NCBI GenBank assembly: GCA_945864585.1
Contig: CAMBCF010000028.1
Coordinates: forward strand, 1-46,464
Source: Bordetella parapertussis
GTDB taxonomy: Bacteria > Pseudomonadota > Gammaproteobacteria > Burkholderiales > SG8-41
Direction of reading: 5' to 3'
DNA length: 46,464 nucleotides
The notes beneath the pieces were generated by a model. The model was not told the origin of the DNA. It saw only the letters and a program-made list of their open reading frames with translations, and made no database searches. Numbering within the stretch: the first letter of the stretch is position 1; each line of letters starts with the position of its first letter. This document shows positions 21,180 to 31,425 of this stretch, piece by piece. Position numbers and translations under genes: made by a program.

Positions 21180-21968
21180 TCAATCAAAACGCCCGGCCGC
21201 CAGCAGCTCGGTTTGCTTCGACTCGGGGAAATTCGAGCGCAGCTGGTGCGCCAGACTGGCCACCGAATTGTTGTCGCCCAGCCGCCGTTCCGTGCGCAGC
21301 ATAAGCCAGAGAATTTCCGGGCTGCCCGACGACACCGGGTTCAGGCGCGTCAAAAACGACCGTGCTTCGACATAGTTCGCGCTCGCGTACGAGATGTCGG
21401 CTATTTGATACAGCGCCTGTACTTGATTTGGGCGCAATTTTAGCGCGCTGCGGAAATAATTCTCCGCGTTGACCAGATCGCCACGCAGCCGCGCGCAGAC
21501 ACCGGCGTTTACATAAGAACGATCGGGGTTCTGATACAGCGGATCGCTGATCGCTATCAGAAAATGCTTGATGCCCTCGGCTTCGCGTTTGCGATGACAC
21601 AAGAATGTACCGTAGTTGTTATTGGCATCGGAATCGCGTGCATTGATGCGCAACGCCTGCCGAAAACTTTCTTCGGCCCTGCGATCGTCCTGCAATTCGA
21701 TGTAAATCAGCCCGGCTGCATTGTACGCCGGACCATAGGTGGGATCGGCGCGTTGTGCGATGCCCGCTTCTTCGAGCGCCACGGCGAGATTGCGTATCTC
21801 CAGATAATTCACCGCGAGATCGGTATGGATGCGTGCGCGCCCGCGCGCATCGCGGTCAGTGTCGGAGGTGGTGGACTGGGTGAGCTGACTGTCTTTCACC
21901 GTGGGTTGCACGCCGCATCCCGCCGTCAAAAAAACACCCATGAACACAATAACAAGCATTAGTTTCAT
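21180..21968 (-). CDS. pilW: Type IV pilus biogenesis/stability lipoprotein PilW (PilF)
   Basis: Outer-membrane pilotin-like TPR lipoprotein needed for assembly of the PilQ secretin or for pilus stability. The signal peptide ends in the lipobox LTAGC (Cys at residue 19). At least five TPR units follow ([95 protein letters not shown]). The 262 residues are usual. It overlaps the rlmN stop by four bases and sits in the standard rlmN-pilF-rodZ-ispG order. No other pilus genes are in the window. Confidence 0.92.
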   Translation of the reverse strand: MKLMLVIVFMGVFLTAGCGVQPTVKDSQLTQSTTSDTDRDARGRARIHTDLAVNYLEIRNLAVALEEAGIAQRADPTYGPAYNAAGLIYIELQDDRRAEESFRQALRINARDSDANNNYGTFLCHRKREAEGIKHFLIAISDPLYQNPDRSYVNAGVCARLRGDLVNAENYFRSALKLRPNQVQALYQIADISYASANYVEARSFLTRLNPVSSGSPEILWLMLRTERRLGDNNSVASLAHQLRSNFPESKQTELLAAGRFD

Positions 21969-23113
21969 GGGGTGGCTCCGCCATCCCTATTCAGCGCATT
22001 TGCAGCAAGCGCGGCGCGCGCATTGAAACGCTCATTGAAACGTTCCGCGCGGCGTGTTTTATCCGCTACCTGCCCGGCGAGTTGTCCGCACGCCGCGGCG
22101 ATGTCATCGCCGCGCGTCTTGCGCGTCGTAGCCACCAGGCCAGCGCGCAGCAATACGTCGCGAAACCGTGCCACGGCATCGGGCCGGGAGCGTTGGTAAC
22201 CTGCAGCGGGAAACGGATTAAACGGAATTAAATTGATTTTGCAGGGCACGGATTTCACTGTTTCCACGAGTTCACGCGCCTGCGTCACAGCATCGTTCAC
22301 GCCGTCGAGCAGCACATATTCAAATGTGACAAAATCACGCGGCGCTTTTTCGATGTAACGCACGCACGCCGCGAGTAGCTCGCGGATTGGATATTTCTTG
22401 TTGATCGGCACCAGTTGATTACGCAAGGCGTCATTGGGCGCGTGCAGCGACACCGCCAGCGCCACCGGACACGCATCCCGCAGCCGATCCATTGCGGGCA
22501 CCAGCCCCGAGGTGGACAATGTCACACGCCGGCGCGACAGGCCGTAGGCATCATCATCCAGCATCAATTGCATGGCTGCCACCACATTGTCGAAGTTCGC
22601 CAGCGGCTCGCCCATGCCCATCATCACCACATTGCTGATGGCACGCGCATCGCCGCGGTTGCGGCTGTCGTAGGCGCCAAGACACTGATTGGCCCACCAC
22701 AACTGGCCAATGATTTCAGCCACACTCAAGTTGCGATTAAAACCCTGCCGCCCGGTGGCGCAGAACGAACATTCCAGCGCGCATCCGGCCTGCGAAGAAA
22801 TACACAAGGTGCCGCGCGTGGCTTCAGGAATAAACACGGTTTCAATGGCATTGCTGGCGCCCACGTCGATCAACCATTTGCGGGTGCCGTCGCCGGCAAC
22901 GGTGTCGCGCACCACCGTCGGGCCGCTAATGACGGCCAGCAACGCCAGCTGTTCGCGTAGCCGCTTGGAGATGTCGCTCATGACGCCGAAATCGCTCGCG
23001 CCCGCCTGATGCATCCAATGCAGTAATTGTTTAGCGCGAAAGGGCTTTTCACCCAAGTCCGCGCAGTACGAGGTGAGTTCTGGCCTTCCTAATCCGAGCA
23101 AATTGACCGGCAT
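21965..23113 (-). CDS. rlmN: Dual-specificity RNA methyltransferase RlmN
   Basis: Radical-SAM enzyme that makes 2-methyladenosine at A2503 of 23S rRNA and A37 of some tRNAs. The cluster motif [11 protein letters not shown] (CxxxCxxC, about residues 110-120) and [16 protein letters not shown] (about 158) are diagnostic. The two other catalytic cysteines are the CxxxC-upstream region and the C-terminal Cys in AAACGQLAG (about 347). At 382 residues it is full length, with a slightly extended Ala/Arg-rich tail. An AGGTGAT ribosome binding site precedes the ATG. Confidence 0.96.
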   Translation of the reverse strand: MPVNLLGLGRPELTSYCADLGEKPFRAKQLLHWMHQAGASDFGVMSDISKRLREQLALLAVISGPTVVRDTVAGDGTRKWLIDVGASNAIETVFIPEATRGTLCISSQAGCALECSFCATGRQGFNRNLSVAEIIGQLWWANQCLGAYDSRNRGDARAISNVVMMGMGEPLANFDNVVAAMQLMLDDDAYGLSRRRVTLSTSGLVPAMDRLRDACPVALAVSLHAPNDALRNQLVPINKKYPIRELLAACVRYIEKAPRDFVTFEYVLLDGVNDAVTQARELVETVKSVPCKINLIPFNPFPAAGYQRSRPDAVARFRDVLLRAGLVATTRKTRGDDIAAACGQLAGQVADKTRRAERFNERFNARAALAANALNRDGGATP

Positions 23114-23131
23114 ATCACCTGTCTAGACCCG

Positions 23132-23557
23132 TTATCGGGGACAAATATCCAGCGTAGCGAAAAAATAAGCGATTTCGACCGCGGCATTTTCCGCTGAATC
23201 CGAACCGTGCGCGGCGTTAGCATCGATGCTGGCGGCAAAGTCAGCGCGGATGGTGCCCTTGGCAGCTTTCTTAGGGTCAGTCGCGCCCATCAAATCGCGA
23301 TTTTTCTGCACCGCATTTTCACCTTCGAGCACCTGAATGACCACCGGGCCGGAGGTCATAAAATCCACCAAGTCCTTGAAAAAAGGACGCTCTTTATGAA
23401 TCACGTAAAATCCTTCAGCATCCGCGCGCGATAATTGTGCCATGCGTGCCGCAACAATGTTCAGCCCCGCATTTTCAAACCGCGTGTAAATCTGCCCGAT
23501 AACGTTTTTTGCAACGGCATCCGGCTTGATAATCGACAACGTACGCTCTACCGCCAT
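23132..23557 (-). CDS. ndk: Nucleoside diphosphate kinase
   Basis: Transfers the gamma-phosphate from ATP to NDPs through a phospho-histidine. The 141 residues contain [12 protein letters not shown] at the N-terminus and the active-site [12 protein letters not shown] (His about 117). [18 protein letters not shown] is also typical. It lies 18 bases upstream of rlmN and is probably the first gene of the long minus-strand operon, since the 129 bases before it are A/T-rich and free of genes. I see TATTTT (around 23589-23584) as a possible -10, without a good -35. Confidence 0.97.
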   Translation of the reverse strand: MAVERTLSIIKPDAVAKNVIGQIYTRFENAGLNIVAARMAQLSRADAEGFYVIHKERPFFKDLVDFMTSGPVVIQVLEGENAVQKNRDLMGATDPKKAAKGTIRADFAASIDANAAHGSDSAENAAVEIAYFFATLDICPR

Positions 23558-23686
23558 GATTTCCTGCCCTTCGCCACAAATTTAAAATAGCCGTGCAGGA
23601 TATCACGATAAGCCTTTGAAATAAAGACACTTCGGGGCTGATTGCAGTGCAACAACCCGTGCTTTTCCCGCGACCGCGGCGCGCAC

Positions 23687-25041
23687 TTATTGCCCCGGCG
23701 CGACCAGTCCGTGGGTGGCGGACACGCAGCGCCCGGCGGAATCCATCAGGCAGGCGGACGGCGCTGGCGGCCGTACCGGCACGGTAAATTTTTGCACCGA
23801 TGAATAGGGCCCCACGAATCCGTCGGCATCGGTGGCGCGATAGCGCATGAAATAAATGCCTGGCGCGGGACGCGGCACGGCAATTTCGGGTTTATCCAGC
23901 GTGCGCGTCAGCAGGGGCTGGGCAAACTGCAGGTCGACGGCTACTTGAAAAGAAAATTGTTGCCCCGCTTCCCCTGCCCAGCGAAACTTAACATCGTCGT
24001 CGCCAATTTGCGGAGGTTCCGGGTGTGCCGGCGGCGCCATCAGCACAAAACTCGCCGCATCGCCATACGGCCCGCGGTCGCCATCGCGCCGCAGACTCGC
24101 CACGCGCCAAAAATATTCGCCCAGCGCGAGCTGGGGCGCCACCGCCTGCGCGCCTTTGATCGCCGTATTTTCGTGAACCAGCGCCTTAAACGACGCGTCT
24201 TTAGCGACCTGCAAATGGTAAGTCGCAGCCTCGATGTTTTCCGCCCACCGAAACTCGACGGCGCTCGCCCGCACCTTGCCCCTGGCCGCCGGCGCCGATA
24301 TCAGCGGCGGTTCCGGACGCGCCTTGAGGGTGAACGCATGGGTCGCATCGTGGCCTTCGAACCCGCGCGCGTCCACCGCACGCGCGCGCAGGAAATAAGC
24401 GCCGTCGGCGATATTCGCGATGCGCAATTCCGGCGACACTGACACCAGTTCCGCAATCACCCCGTTAAACGCCGCATCGTCGATTCGAACACGCCCGCGC
24501 CAGCGTACGTGCGCATACGCTGCATCTGCATCTGACTCTCCGACTGCACACGCACGATGGATCCATCTTGCGGCTTTAACGTGACATAGCCATCTTTGCC
24601 GGTAGTCACCTGCGCCCCTTCTGCGAGTGACGCACCGAGGGTCAGCGCAGCGGGTGCGCTTGGCACATCGTGAGTGCCGGACAAGGCCCGTACATCGCCA
24701 TGCACATGCGTCACCGTTGCCACAGCCGGCGTGATTTTCAGCAGCGCAAACGGCACCCGCAGCCTGGCGCCGGGCAGCAGGTAGTTCGGATTAGGCAAAC
24801 GGTTGTGGCGCGCCACCTTGGGCCAGTCAACGGGCGTGTGCAGCAGACGCGTGGACAGGCTGATAAGCGTGTCGCCCTGAACTATGGTGTAAACGTAATC
24901 CGCCTCCGTCTCGGCAGCCTGGCACAGCCTAAATGGCAGCGTGAGCGTGCGCACCAGTACCTGCACCACCGCGCCGCGCGTGCGATCCCAGGGTATGGGC
25001 AAGTCATAACAAGCCGCTGTCGAAAAGTTTGAGTTGAGCAC
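23687..25041 (-). pseudogene. LysM / FecR-type periplasmic protein with Fn3-like repeats, broken
   Basis: Two parts in different frames look like one gene. The first (25041-24457) has a poor export signal, a LysM peptidoglycan-binding domain (YTIVQGDTLISLSTRLLHTP to PGARLRVPF, about 50-96) and the beginning of a FecR domain (VHGDVRA, GAQVTTGKDGYVTLKPQDGS, VFESTMRRLTG). The second (24460-23687) begins IAELVSVSPE and carries repeats of the LKARPEPPLIS, VEFRWAE and YHLQVAKDASF type. Related proteins have the rest of FecR and a linker between these parts, so one internal deletion near 24455-24490 with a frame change is the simplest reading. The gene follows the CHASE2 kinase, a recurrent pairing. 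Confidence 0.7.
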
Positions 25042-25045
25042 TATT

Positions 25046-27186
25046 TTACAATGTGGCGCGCGGCGCGAGCGCCGAGGCCAATGCCGTCAGCAGACTCGCG
25101 CGCGTCAGCGGTTTCTCAAGCACGCTGTTGCAGCCCGCCGCCAGCGCGCGCGTGCGTTCCGCCTCGCTGTTGTGCGCAGTGAGCGCCAGTACCGGCGCGC
25201 TGAAACCGCACATGCGCAGCGTGCGCGTGGCTTCGCCGCCCGCAACCACCGGCATTTCCATATCCATTAACACCACGTCGAGCCGTTTGCCCAGCGCAAT
25301 TTCTATCGCCTGCTCGCCATTTTCAGCCTGCAACACGCTCAATCCCAATTGCTCCAGATGACGCACCACCTGCGCACGCGTGTCTGGCATATCTTCGGCC
25401 ACCAGTACCAAGCCTTGCAGCACATTGCGCACCGGCAGCGCTGCTGCCTGCGACATCGTCAGCTCGCCCGCGGCTTGCGCACGCGCAGCCTCGACCGTGA
25501 CAGTAAATACCGCGCCCTGCCCGAGCTGGCTTTGCACCCTGATGTCACCACCCATTAATCGTGCAAGGTTCCTGCTGATGGTCAGGCCCAGCCCGGTACC
25601 CCCGTGTGTGGCGGCGATACCGGCATCAGCCTGCTGAAAAGCGGTAAACAGCCGTTTCACCACGTCCTCACTCATGCCCGGGCCGGTATCGACCACCGCT
25701 ATCGTCAATTCGCCTTCGTGCCACGTCGACACCGCACTGATCTCGCCTTGTTTGATGAATTTGATGGCGTTGCTGAGCAGGTTAAGCACGATTTGGCGCA
25801 GCCGGAACGCATCAATGTCGAGTACTTCCGGCACATCGATTTCATCGCAGCGCAATTTCACCGGTTTGCCGCGCAGCAGCGGCTCCACCGTGGCGACGGC
25901 TTCCTGCACTACCACACTCAGCTTATCGGGGTGCCGCTGTATGGTGAGTTGCCCGGCGTCGATCTTGGCCTGATCGAGCAGGTTGTTCACCAAGGACAAC
26001 ATATGCTGGCAATTGCGATCAACGATCTCGCTGTTGCTGATGCGTTGATCGCGCCCCAGATCATTGCCATGCCAATTGATGTTGTTAAAGCCCATGATCG
26101 CAGTCAGCGGTGTGCGTAATTCGTGCGTGATGTGTGACAGAAACTGGCTCTTTAGCGCGTCCGCTTGCTGCGCGGCGCGCTTTTCCGTTTCCAGCCGCTG
26201 ATTGCGACGGTAAAGCTGCGCCTGCTGGAACAACAGGCCGAAGAGATGAGTCAACACGCCCGTCGCAATGGCAAACAGCAGGCCCATGGCCTGCCCGTGG
26301 CTCTGCGCAGTTGCCGCTACCACCCCAACCAACACAAACACCAACGGTATGACACTCCACTGCACTGCCGTGTTCGATTGCCAGCGCCACAACCCCGCCA
26401 CCAGTACCAACAGCGTCACGCACGCCGCCAAAACTATTTCCAAAGCTGCTGAACGCGGCTTCAATACATGGCCACCCGCCAGCAACCCGGCAATCATCGC
26501 CTGCACTTTGACAGCAGGCAGACGCCCCAGCGGCGTTTGCACGTTGTCGCCCAGCGCCGCGCTGCTACTGCCGATCACCAAGCGCTTGCCGCGTAGCGAC
26601 GCGCCCAACGAATCCGCCAGCGGCTGCAGCGCCGCTGCGCCCGAAGCCGCCAGCACCACTTGATAAAACGGCACCGTGCGCAAGGTGTCCAGATTCTCGG
26701 GGTAGCGCAGCACCACTTCGCCCAGCGGCGACACCGGCCAGGATTTAGCACCCACACTCAAGCGCCCGTCGCTCACCGCGACTTGCGACGCCGGGCTGCC
26801 TGACGGCGCACCCGCCTGCGACAGCGCCAATGCCATCGCCGGCGCGAGCCGCCCGTACGCCGAAAACGCCAGCGGCACGCGGCGCAATATGCCATCGCTA
26901 TCCAATGGCGCACTCACCACACCGATGCCCGCTCGCTCGGTGAGCTGCATTCGCGGCAAAGTCAGATCGGTCAACGCATAAATACCCGTTGGCGGCGCAG
27001 CGCCCCAGGATTTATATTCTCAAAATTCACGCGCGGCGCGAACCAGCGGCTGAGCGTATCGGATAAATCAAAATCAACGCGCCGGTACACGTCACTGGCC
27101 GAAAACACCAGGGTAATCAGCAGCGCGCTCAGCGCAAACAGCAACGCGCGCGGCAGGTACGGCCAGCTGTCGAACCGCGGGATCAT
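25046..27186 (-). pseudogene. CHASE2-domain hybrid sensor histidine kinase, internally deleted
   Basis: The first 71 codons (27186-26971) give a transmembrane helix and the opening of a CHASE2 domain (YRRVDFDLSDTLSRWFAP). Another frame (26974-25046) gives the end of CHASE2 (AGIGVVSAPLDSDGILRRVPL), three transmembrane helices (about 185-270 of the second part), a HisKA domain with SHITHELRTPL, HATPase motifs (LLSNAIKF, DTGPGMS, GGTGLGL) and a receiver domain with the phosphorylatable Asp in VLMDMEMP. The middle of CHASE2, commonly about 100 or more residues, is absent, and the frame changes near 26990-27020. The kinase half could still be made from an internal TTG at 26974, without its sensor. 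It overlaps the tilS stop by four bases. Confidence 0.75.
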
Positions 27187-28550
27187 TGCGTTTCACCCAA
27201 CGCGTACTCCACCCAGTGCGGCATCACGCCGGCAGCGCCCTCACGCGCCTTAAACCCGCAATCGATCCCCAAACCCGCCACCCATACCAGCCGCTCGCCC
27301 GACCACAAATAAGGCAAACGCTGGCGCCGCCACGGCGGCACGCTGTGCTCCTGAAACAGATCTTTCACCTGCCGGCGCGGACGCGCGGCATCCGGCTGCA
27401 ACTTTTCGCCGCCACGCCGCAGGCGCACAGTGACCGGCTTTGCCAGCAGCTTTTCGAGATCGATGCCCGCACCGCGCCGGCGGCGCATTTCCAGCGCGCC
27501 GTGCAATTCGGGGATCACCAATCGGCGTTCTTCGCGCCAGCGCCGTGAAAAATCCTTTGCACCGGGCAACTGCCGCGGCGGCGTTATCGCCACCTGCAGC
27601 GCACCGGCAAAGCGCCGCAGGCTATGCGTACCCAAGTCAATGCATACACGCGCATCGATTTTCGCGGTAAGCGCCTGCCGCAACGCTTCGTCGAGCCGCC
27701 GCGCGTCAGGCATGGGCGCGTGTTGCTGGGCGAGAAAATAACGCAGCAGATTGCGCGCGCGCGCCGCCGGCAAATGACGCAGGGCCGCCACCGCCAGCGT
27801 GGGGCCGGCTAGCGCGCCGGCGCCGTCGATTTGCGCCAGTGCATCCAGCAACCGCGCCGCTTCAGCCATGTGACCCGCGCTACGCGACAACGTTTTACGA
27901 TAGTCCGGTGCGCGCTTTTCGAGGCGCGGCAGGATCTCGATGCGCAAAAAATTGCGCAGAAAATAAGGGTCGCCATTACTTTCGTCTTCGATCCACGCTA
28001 TATTGCGCGCGGCGGCATACTGCTCGATTTCAGCGCGTGTAAATTCGAGCAAAGGGCGCAGTAAGCACAGACCCGGGCGCACCGCGTCCGCGCGCGCCAC
28101 CGGCATCGCCGCGAGACCCTTGACCCCCGCGCCACGCAGCAATTGCAGCAGTACCGTTTCCGCCTGATCATCCTGATGTTGCGCCAGCACCACGTGCGCG
28201 GCAGCTTGCGCGCGATACGCCGCGTAACGCGCCGCACGCGCTGCCGCCTCGATGCTATTGCCGCGCGCCACCTGCACTTTGACCACGCGCAGAGGCACGC
28301 CGAGCTCGCGGCACAGGCGCCGGCAAAAACGCGCCCACTCGGCCGCATGCGGACTCAACTGGTGGTTGACATGAATCGCCGACAGCCGCCAATCGTGGCG
28401 TGGCGCGAGCGTGTGTAACAGGGTCAGTAACACAACGGAATCCACACCGCCGCTTAAGCCCACGCACAGGCTTGCGCCGGGCGCCACCTGCGCCGCGAGC
28501 GTGCGTTCCACACACCCGGTGAGGCGGTCAGCTGCCGGCGCGGATTTCAT
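27183..28550 (-). CDS. tilS: tRNA(Ile)-lysidine synthase TilS
   Basis: Modifies C34 of tRNA-Ile(CAU) to lysidine using ATP and lysine, so that the tRNA reads AUA. The N-type ATP-PPase P-loop SGGVDSVVLL is at about residues 34-43. HHQDDQAET-type motif HQDDQAETVLLQLLRGAG follows at about 125 and the central and C-terminal TilS domains after it (VRLRRGGEKLQP, KDLFQEHSVPPWRRQRLPYLW). The 455 residues are normal. It lies 27 bases downstream of accA, a common arrangement. Confidence 0.95.
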   Translation of the reverse strand: MKSAPAADRLTGCVERTLAAQVAPGASLCVGLSGGVDSVVLLTLLHTLAPRHDWRLSAIHVNHQLSPHAAEWARFCRRLCRELGVPLRVVKVQVARGNSIEAAARAARYAAYRAQAAAHVVLAQHQDDQAETVLLQLLRGAGVKGLAAMPVARADAVRPGLCLLRPLLEFTRAEIEQYAAARNIAWIEDESNGDPYFLRNFLRIEILPRLEKRAPDYRKTLSRSAGHMAEAARLLDALAQIDGAGALAGPTLAVAALRHLPAARARNLLRYFLAQQHAPMPDARRLDEALRQALTAKIDARVCIDLGTHSLRRFAGALQVAITPPRQLPGAKDFSRRWREERRLVIPELHGALEMRRRRGAGIDLEKLLAKPVTVRLRRGGEKLQPDAARPRRQVKDLFQEHSVPPWRRQRLPYLWSGERLVWVAGLGIDCGFKAREGAAGVMPHWVEYALGETQ

Positions 28551-28577
28551 TGCGGCACGCCTCTACAATCCATAGGA

Positions 28578-29546
28578 TTATTTACTTTCGGCGTCCTTGT
28601 ACTTGCCATAAGCCATCAGCTTTTCAAAACGCGCGGCGAGCAGCTCTTCGATGGATTTGTCGCGCAGCGTATGCCAGGTGTCGGCCAGCGCTTTTTTCAT
28701 AACCTGCATCATCGCATCGGGATCGCGATGCGCACCACCCAGCGGCTCCGCGACAATCCTGTCGATGAGTCCCAGCGCCTTCAAACGCGTCGCGGTAATG
28801 CCCAGTGTCTCGGCCGCTTCCGCTGCCCTGTCGGCGCTCTTCCATAGAATCGCCGCGCACCCCTCCGGGGAGATCACCGAGTAAGTCGAATACTGCAGCA
28901 TCAGTGTCACATCGCCTACTGCAATCGCCAGTGCACCGCCGGAGCCGCCTTCACCAATCACCGTGCAGATGATGGGTGTGCGCAATTCCGACATCACATA
29001 CAGATTACGGCCGATGGCCTCCGACTGCCCGCGCTCCTCGGCGTCCACCCCCGGATACGCCCCGGGCGTATCAATAAACGTGAATAGCGGCAGACTGAAT
29101 TTTTCGGCCAGTTTCATCAGCCGCAACGCCTTGCGATAACCTTCGGGCCTGGGCATGCCGAAATTGCGCAGCGTGCGTTCTTTGGTATCGCGCCCTTTCT
29201 GATGACCGATCACCACCACGTTTTGCTGGTTGAACCGCGCCATGCCGCCGACAATCGCCGGATCATCGCCCATTGCACGATCGCCGTGCAATTCCTCAAA
29301 TCCCGTGAACAGATTGTTAATGTAATCGAGCGTATAGGGCCGCTGCGGATGCCGCGCCACCTGCGAAATTTGCCACGCCGTGAGCTTGGCGTAAATAGCC
29401 TTGGTCAGCCGCTGACTTTTTCTGCTGAGTTTTCCGATTTCATCCGAAAGTTCCACCGCCGAATCGTCCTGCGCAAAACGCAGTTCTTCGATGCGGGACT
29501 CGAGTTCTTCGACAGGTTTTTCGAAATCGAGGAAGGTTTGTTTCAT
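28578..29546 (-). CDS. accA: Acetyl-CoA carboxylase carboxyltransferase subunit alpha
   Basis: With AccD forms the carboxyltransferase that makes malonyl-CoA, the committed step of fatty acid synthesis. I choose the ATG at 29546 ([16 protein letters not shown]), which gives 322 residues, the family length. The frame stays open to 29657 but that stretch is built from a tandem repeat. Motifs: [22 protein letters not shown] (about 88-110), [41 protein letters not shown] and [11 protein letters not shown]. There is no obvious Shine-Dalgarno. Confidence 0.97.
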   Translation of the reverse strand: MKQTFLDFEKPVEELESRIEELRFAQDDSAVELSDEIGKLSRKSQRLTKAIYAKLTAWQISQVARHPQRPYTLDYINNLFTGFEELHGDRAMGDDPAIVGGMARFNQQNVVVIGHQKGRDTKERTLRNFGMPRPEGYRKALRLMKLAEKFSLPLFTFIDTPGAYPGVDAEERGQSEAIGRNLYVMSELRTPIICTVIGEGGSGGALAIAVGDVTLMLQYSTYSVISPEGCAAILWKSADRAAEAAETLGITATRLKALGLIDRIVAEPLGGAHRDPDAMMQVMKKALADTWHTLRDKSIEELLAARFEKLMAYGKYKDAESK

Positions 29547-29560
29547 GGGGGGATGATACA

Positions 29561-29703
29561 GTGAACGAGTGAACGAGTGAACGGGTGAACGAGGAACCCC
29601 ACAGTTGTCCCGCCTATGCCCGCACTCGAAAATCGCATCGCGAAGCGTCGCGACCACTGCACCGGTCTTTCCCGTTCACTCGTTAACCCGTTCACTCGTT
29701 CAC
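29561..29703. repeat. Tandem 8-mer arms in inverted orientation
   Basis: Four tandem copies of GTGAACGA (29561-29592, one with a final G) face four copies of the complementary unit TCGTTCAC (29672-29703, with variants CCGTTCAC and TCGTTAAC). The spacer is 79 bases. The arms can pair into a 32-bp stem. It fills the ggt-accA gap and would form a hairpin at the end of the ggt transcript. Confidence 0.85.
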
Positions 29704-29707
29704 GCAG

Positions 29708-31396
29708 TTAGTACAAAGCCACATCACTTCCCCGCGGATCACTCGCCGACTGCGCGACACCCGTCTTCGCCGACTTGAACACCGCCTGCATATTGCCCCA
29801 CTTGCGATTGACTTGTTGTATGCGGTGGCCCTTGCCTTGCAGCGTCGCGTGCCACTCGGCGCTGAAACCTTCGGGTTCGACTTCGATGTGATCGGGCCAG
29901 AATTGATGGTGGTAGCGCGGCATGGTCACTATGCGTTGTAAATTAATCTCCGGCGTGCGCAAATGCTCAAGCACGCTCAGCAACACCATGCTGATAATGC
30001 GCGAGCCGCCCGGCGCACCCAGTATCAACACCCCGCGCTCATCTTCCACAAAGGTTGGCGTCATGCTCGACAGCGGCCGCTTGTCTGGTGCAATCGCGTT
30101 GGCTGCACTGCCGCGCAGGCGGTAACTGTTCGGCAGATCGGGCCGCAGCGTGAAATCATCCATCTCATTATTCAGCAGCACGCCGGTCCCATGGGCGACC
30201 AGGCCCGAACCAAAAATCAGGTTTACTGTGAGTGTGGCAGCGACACGATTTCCCGCGCTGTCGATCACCGAAAAATGCGTGGTGTTGTAGCTCTCGGCCT
30301 TTTCGGCCAACGGCGCGTCGAGTTTGTCACTGGCGGTAGCCGCCTTCGATGAAATGGATGTCGCTATCTGTTTGATATAATTTTTATCTACAAGAGCCGC
30401 CACCGGAACCGGAACCTGATCGGGGTCGCCCAATTGCATGCGATCACGAAACACGCGGCGCAGCACTTCCGCCACCCTATGCGCGGATTCGCCGTCGGAC
30501 ACGCCCGTGAGTTTGAGGTGTTCCAACATGCCGAAGGCCTGCATCAGCGCGATGCCGCCAGCGGATGGCAGCGACGCCGTGGTGATGATTGCGCCGCGGT
30601 ACGTAACACGCATCGGCTCGCGCTCGACCACGCGATAGCGCTGAAGGTCCGACAACTGCCACGCGCCACCCGCGCCGTTCACACTATCCACCAGCGCGCG
30701 CGCTACCGGCCCGGCATAAAATCCGGGCACACCCTCGCTCGCCAGCAGCGACAGCGTATGCGCGAGTTCTGCCTGCTTTAACACATAACCCGCTGTCAGC
30801 GCCTGCCCATCGGCGAGAAAAATGCGCGCAGCGTCCGGCAGTTTGCGCAACACAGCTTCACGAATTTTTGCGATGCGCGCATAGCGGCCATCCACCACAA
30901 AGCCGTCGCGCGCCATACGGATCGCCGGCGCCAGCGTGTCCGCCAGCGGCAAGGTGCCGTAGCGCTGCGCCAGATGCACCAACCCGGCCGGTGTGCCGGG
31001 TATCCCCGAGGCCGTACCGCCGTAGAGCGTGGCGCCGCGTAGCGGGTTGCCTGCGGCGTCGAAGTAATGCTCGCGCTTCACCCCAGCCGGGGCTGTCTCA
31101 CGCGCATCGATCATCACCTGCTTGCCATCCGCCGCACGATGCAGCAGAAAAAATCCACCGCCGCCCAATCCCGACGCATACGGCTCCACCACCGCAAGCG
31201 CAGCCGCTACCGCCACTGCTGCGTCAAAGGCGTTGCCGCCGCGTTTAAGAATTTCATCACCCGCTGCAGTTGCCAGCGGATGCGCGGAAGCAATTGCCGC
31301 CGTCTGCTGCGCTTGCGAATACGACAGCGGCGCGAACAGCAGCCATGTGCAGAATAACAATAAGCACTTGTTTTTATTGCGTATTTTATACTCCAA
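29708..31396 (-). CDS. ggt: Gamma-glutamyltranspeptidase (glutathione hydrolase)
   Basis: Ntn-hydrolase of the periplasm that cleaves gamma-glutamyl bonds, mainly of glutathione. A signal peptide occupies residues 1-30 (CLLLFCTWLLFAPLSYSQA). The large-subunit signature GLGGGGFFLLH (about 77-87) and the autoprocessing/catalytic Thr in NTTHFSVID (about 373) are present, followed by the small subunit with NEMDDFT and the oxyanion GAPGGSRII. At 562 residues it is full length. The start is a TTG at 31396 with no better in-frame alternative. It ends five bases from the inverted tandem repeat. Confidence 0.93.
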   Translation of the reverse strand: MEYKIRNKNKCLLLFCTWLLFAPLSYSQAQQTAAIASAHPLATAAGDEILKRGGNAFDAAVAVAAALAVVEPYASGLGGGGFFLLHRAADGKQVMIDARETAPAGVKREHYFDAAGNPLRGATLYGGTASGIPGTPAGLVHLAQRYGTLPLADTLAPAIRMARDGFVVDGRYARIAKIREAVLRKLPDAARIFLADGQALTAGYVLKQAELAHTLSLLASEGVPGFYAGPVARALVDSVNGAGGAWQLSDLQRYRVVEREPMRVTYRGAIITTASLPSAGGIALMQAFGMLEHLKLTGVSDGESAHRVAEVLRRVFRDRMQLGDPDQVPVPVAALVDKNYIKQIATSISSKAATASDKLDAPLAEKAESYNTTHFSVIDSAGNRVAATLTVNLIFGSGLVAHGTGVLLNNEMDDFTLRPDLPNSYRLRGSAANAIAPDKRPLSSMTPTFVEDERGVLILGAPGGSRIISMVLLSVLEHLRTPEINLQRIVTMPRYHHQFWPDHIEVEPEGFSAEWHATLQGKGHRIQQVNRKWGNMQAVFKSAKTGVAQSASDPRGSDVALY

Positions 31397-31425
31397 GCGT
31401 TGCAGTAAAAATTACGGTTTGTAGG

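Noticed and set aside
29561-29703. Possible CRISPR-like repeat array near accA
   Set aside because: The units are 8 bases in direct tandem without spacers, and no cas genes are present.
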